From: Verrucomicrobia bacterium UBA2460
GTDB lineage: Bacteria; Verrucomicrobiota; Verrucomicrobiia; Methylacidiphilales; Verrucolacustridaceae
Assembly (NCBI GenBank): GCA_002342345.1
Contig: DDPU01000068.1
Location: 6,744 to 12,762 of the forward strand
Length of the DNA: 6,019 bases
Direction of reading: 5' to 3'
Shown: piece after piece, positions 4,757 to 6,019 of the stretch
Position numbering within the stretch: position 1 is the stretch's first letter
Layout: each line of letters begins with the position of its first letter
Notes under the pieces: model-generated
Seen by the model: only the letters and a program-made list of their open reading frames with translations
What the model was told of the DNA's origin: nothing
Database searches by the model: none
Program-made: the position numbers and the translations under genes

Positions 4757-5977
4757 ATGAGCTTCTCCCTGATTGAAACCCTCGCGATTGCCGCCGGGGG
4801 AATCCTGCTGGGCAAGGGGCTCGTCCGGCTATTCCCGCTTTTGCGTGATCTTTGTCTTCCGGAGCCCGTTTTGGGGGGGTTGCTTTTGTGCGTTCTTTTC
4901 AGTCTCCGGGAGATGGCCGGGGCTGCCCCCCTGCAGTTCGACCTCACCCTGCAGACCCCCCTGATGATTGCCTTTTTTCTCTCCATCGGCTGGATGGCTT
5001 CCTGGAAACATCTGAAGGCAGGCGGCCCGGATGTGGTGAAGTTCTTTCTCGTCTGCGGTGTCATCCTGGTTTCCCAGAACATCATCGGCATGGGGCTGGC
5101 CAAGGCCCTGGGGCAGAATCCCCTCATCGGGGCGCTCGCCGGATCGGTTTCCATGGCGGGCGGCCCGGGCACGGCCCTTGCGTTTGCCCCGGCCTTTGAG
5201 AAGGCGGGCGTGGTCGGGGCGGGCCCGATCGGCACGGCCGCCGCGCTGGCGGGGATCATCATGGGTGGATTGTTGGGGTCCCCGTTGGCGGCGCGGCTGA
5301 TTCGGCGCCATCACCTCCAGTCTTCCGGATCCGGGAGGCTTGGGGATCGCCCGGTCGCGCCGCACTCCGAAACCCCGATTGCCGCGGCCGGCCACCCCGA
5401 CCTGGAAAGTTCCAGCCTGATGAACCACCTGAAGTTTTTCTTCCTGGTGATGGCGCTTGGGGCGGTGGTGGGGCAGTGGATCCAGGCGAGGGGCATCACC
5501 CTGCCCGTTTACATCGGGGCGATGATCGTGGCGGCGCTGCTGCGGAATTGGCACGACCTCGGCAAGGCCGGGGCGCAGAAGGTGAAGTTGTCCCACGAAT
5601 GGATCGAGGAACTGGGCTCGATCGCGTTGTCCTACTTCCTGGTCACGGCAACCATGACGCTCCAGCTAAAGCAGCTCGCGGGTCTGGCGAGTGTGCTGGT
5701 GATCATTCTGGCGGTGCAGGCGGCGTGGATCTGGATGCTTGCCTCCTGGGTTGTCTTCCGGTTTTTCGGCAAAAACTATGATTCCGCCGTCATCGGGGGC
5801 GGATTTGTCGGTTTCATGTTGGGGACAACGGCCAATGCCATGGCCAACCTGAATGCCATTACCAGGCAACATGGGCCGGCCCCGCGGGCGTATCTGGTGG
5901 TCCCGCTGGTGGGCGCGTGCGGGACGGATTTCGTCAACGCGGCGGTGATCACGGCAATATTGGCGATGTTCCGCTAG
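4757..5977 (+). CDS. gltS: Sodium/glutamate symporter, GltS (ESS) family
   Basis: A 406-residue polytopic inner-membrane protein that should import glutamate with Na+. From ATG 4757 the sequence aligns with E. coli GltS almost from its first residue (MSFSLIETLAI against MFHLDTLATLV), and length also agrees (about 401). Matching blocks: LPEPVLGGLL (34-43), FFLSIGW in the fourth-block region, GGPGTALAF (135-143), GKNYDSAVIGGG (338-349), LGTTANAMANLNAI (355-368) and PLVGA (383-387). Two inverted membrane halves are joined by a polar loop (182-223, Arg/His/Ser/Pro-rich), as in the family. The two re-entrant-loop signatures differ from E. coli: GGHGT is GGPGT and GATPTA is GTTANA, so substrate range could differ. 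ATG 4706 would add 17 polar residues (weak AACGGG before it); neither start has a good Shine-Dalgarno and homology favours 4757. The upstream region is filled with REP units. Confidence 0.92.
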   Translation: MSFSLIETLAIAAGGILLGKGLVRLFPLLRDLCLPEPVLGGLLLCVLFSLREMAGAAPLQFDLTLQTPLMIAFFLSIGWMASWKHLKAGGPDVVKFFLVCGVILVSQNIIGMGLAKALGQNPLIGALAGSVSMAGGPGTALAFAPAFEKAGVVGAGPIGTAAALAGIIMGGLLGSPLAARLIRRHHLQSSGSGRLGDRPVAPHSETPIAAAGHPDLESSSLMNHLKFFFLVMALGAVVGQWIQARGITLPVYIGAMIVAALLRNWHDLGKAGAQKVKLSHEWIEELGSIALSYFLVTATMTLQLKQLAGLASVLVIILAVQAAWIWMLASWVVFRFFGKNYDSAVIGGGFVGFMLGTTANAMANLNAITRQHGPAPRAYLVVPLVGACGTDFVNAAVITAILAMFR

Positions 5978-6019
5978 GGGCGGGGTTGGCGTTCCTTCCG
6001 GCGGTCAAAGGACAAATCG

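Noticed and set aside
4829..5596. Long minus-strand open frame of 255 codons opposite gltS
   Set aside because: It is Arg/Gln/His/Pro-rich without motifs and lies opposite a well-conserved transporter.

Overview
The window looks like a GC-rich chromosomal segment, most likely from the Verrucomicrobiota. The main lineage clue is the C-terminus of the large secreted protein. Its 'YIVSASTNLTDWTTL ... RRFYQVRLGP' ending resembles a C-terminal module seen on many exported verrucomicrobial (and some planctomycetal) proteins. Weak or absent Shine-Dalgarno sequences and many short exported proteins fit the same picture. The assignment is an inference; no rRNA or other marker gene is present.

Layout from left to right. 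Positions 1-1104 hold the C-terminal part of a GTP-dependent phosphoenolpyruvate carboxykinase (pckG) that enters from the left edge. It is followed after 20 bp by a small secreted protein of 136 residues (1125-1535) that resembles DUF5666 domains. Converging on these from the right is a secreted glutamine-amidotransferase-fold protein of the BPL_N type (1634-2470, minus). Upstream of it lies a large secreted N-formylglutamate-amidohydrolase-like protein with two Ig/cadherin-like repeats and the sorting-type C-terminal module (2638-4359, minus). A divergent intergenic region of about 400 bp separates this gene from a sodium/glutamate symporter of the GltS (ESS) family (4757-5977, plus).

The most striking structure is not a gene. 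Three of the four intergenic gaps (1536-1633, 2471-2637, 4360-4756; the exception is the 20 bp gap after pckG) carry four copies of one composite repeat: GTAG, a hairpin of about 22 bp, a 32-39 nt non-conserved spacer, a second hairpin, then CTAC. The two hairpins of each unit point in opposite directions with GTAG outward. This is the architecture of REP doublets (BIMEs) mobilised by RAYT (TnpA-REP) Y1 transposases. Two sequence families are present: a GGCGGCCG/GGCGGGCA family at 1548-1635 and 2522-2610, and a GGACGC-type family at 4482-4568 and 4592-4686. Several hairpins differ by paired changes that keep the stem intact. No RAYT gene is visible here.

Functionally the genes form no obvious single pathway. 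PEPCK is gluconeogenic or anaplerotic. GltS imports glutamate, and an N-formylglutamate amidohydrolase-like enzyme could in principle release glutamate outside the cytoplasm next to its importer, but that link is speculative. I see no CRISPR array, tRNA, rRNA, prophage or defence system.
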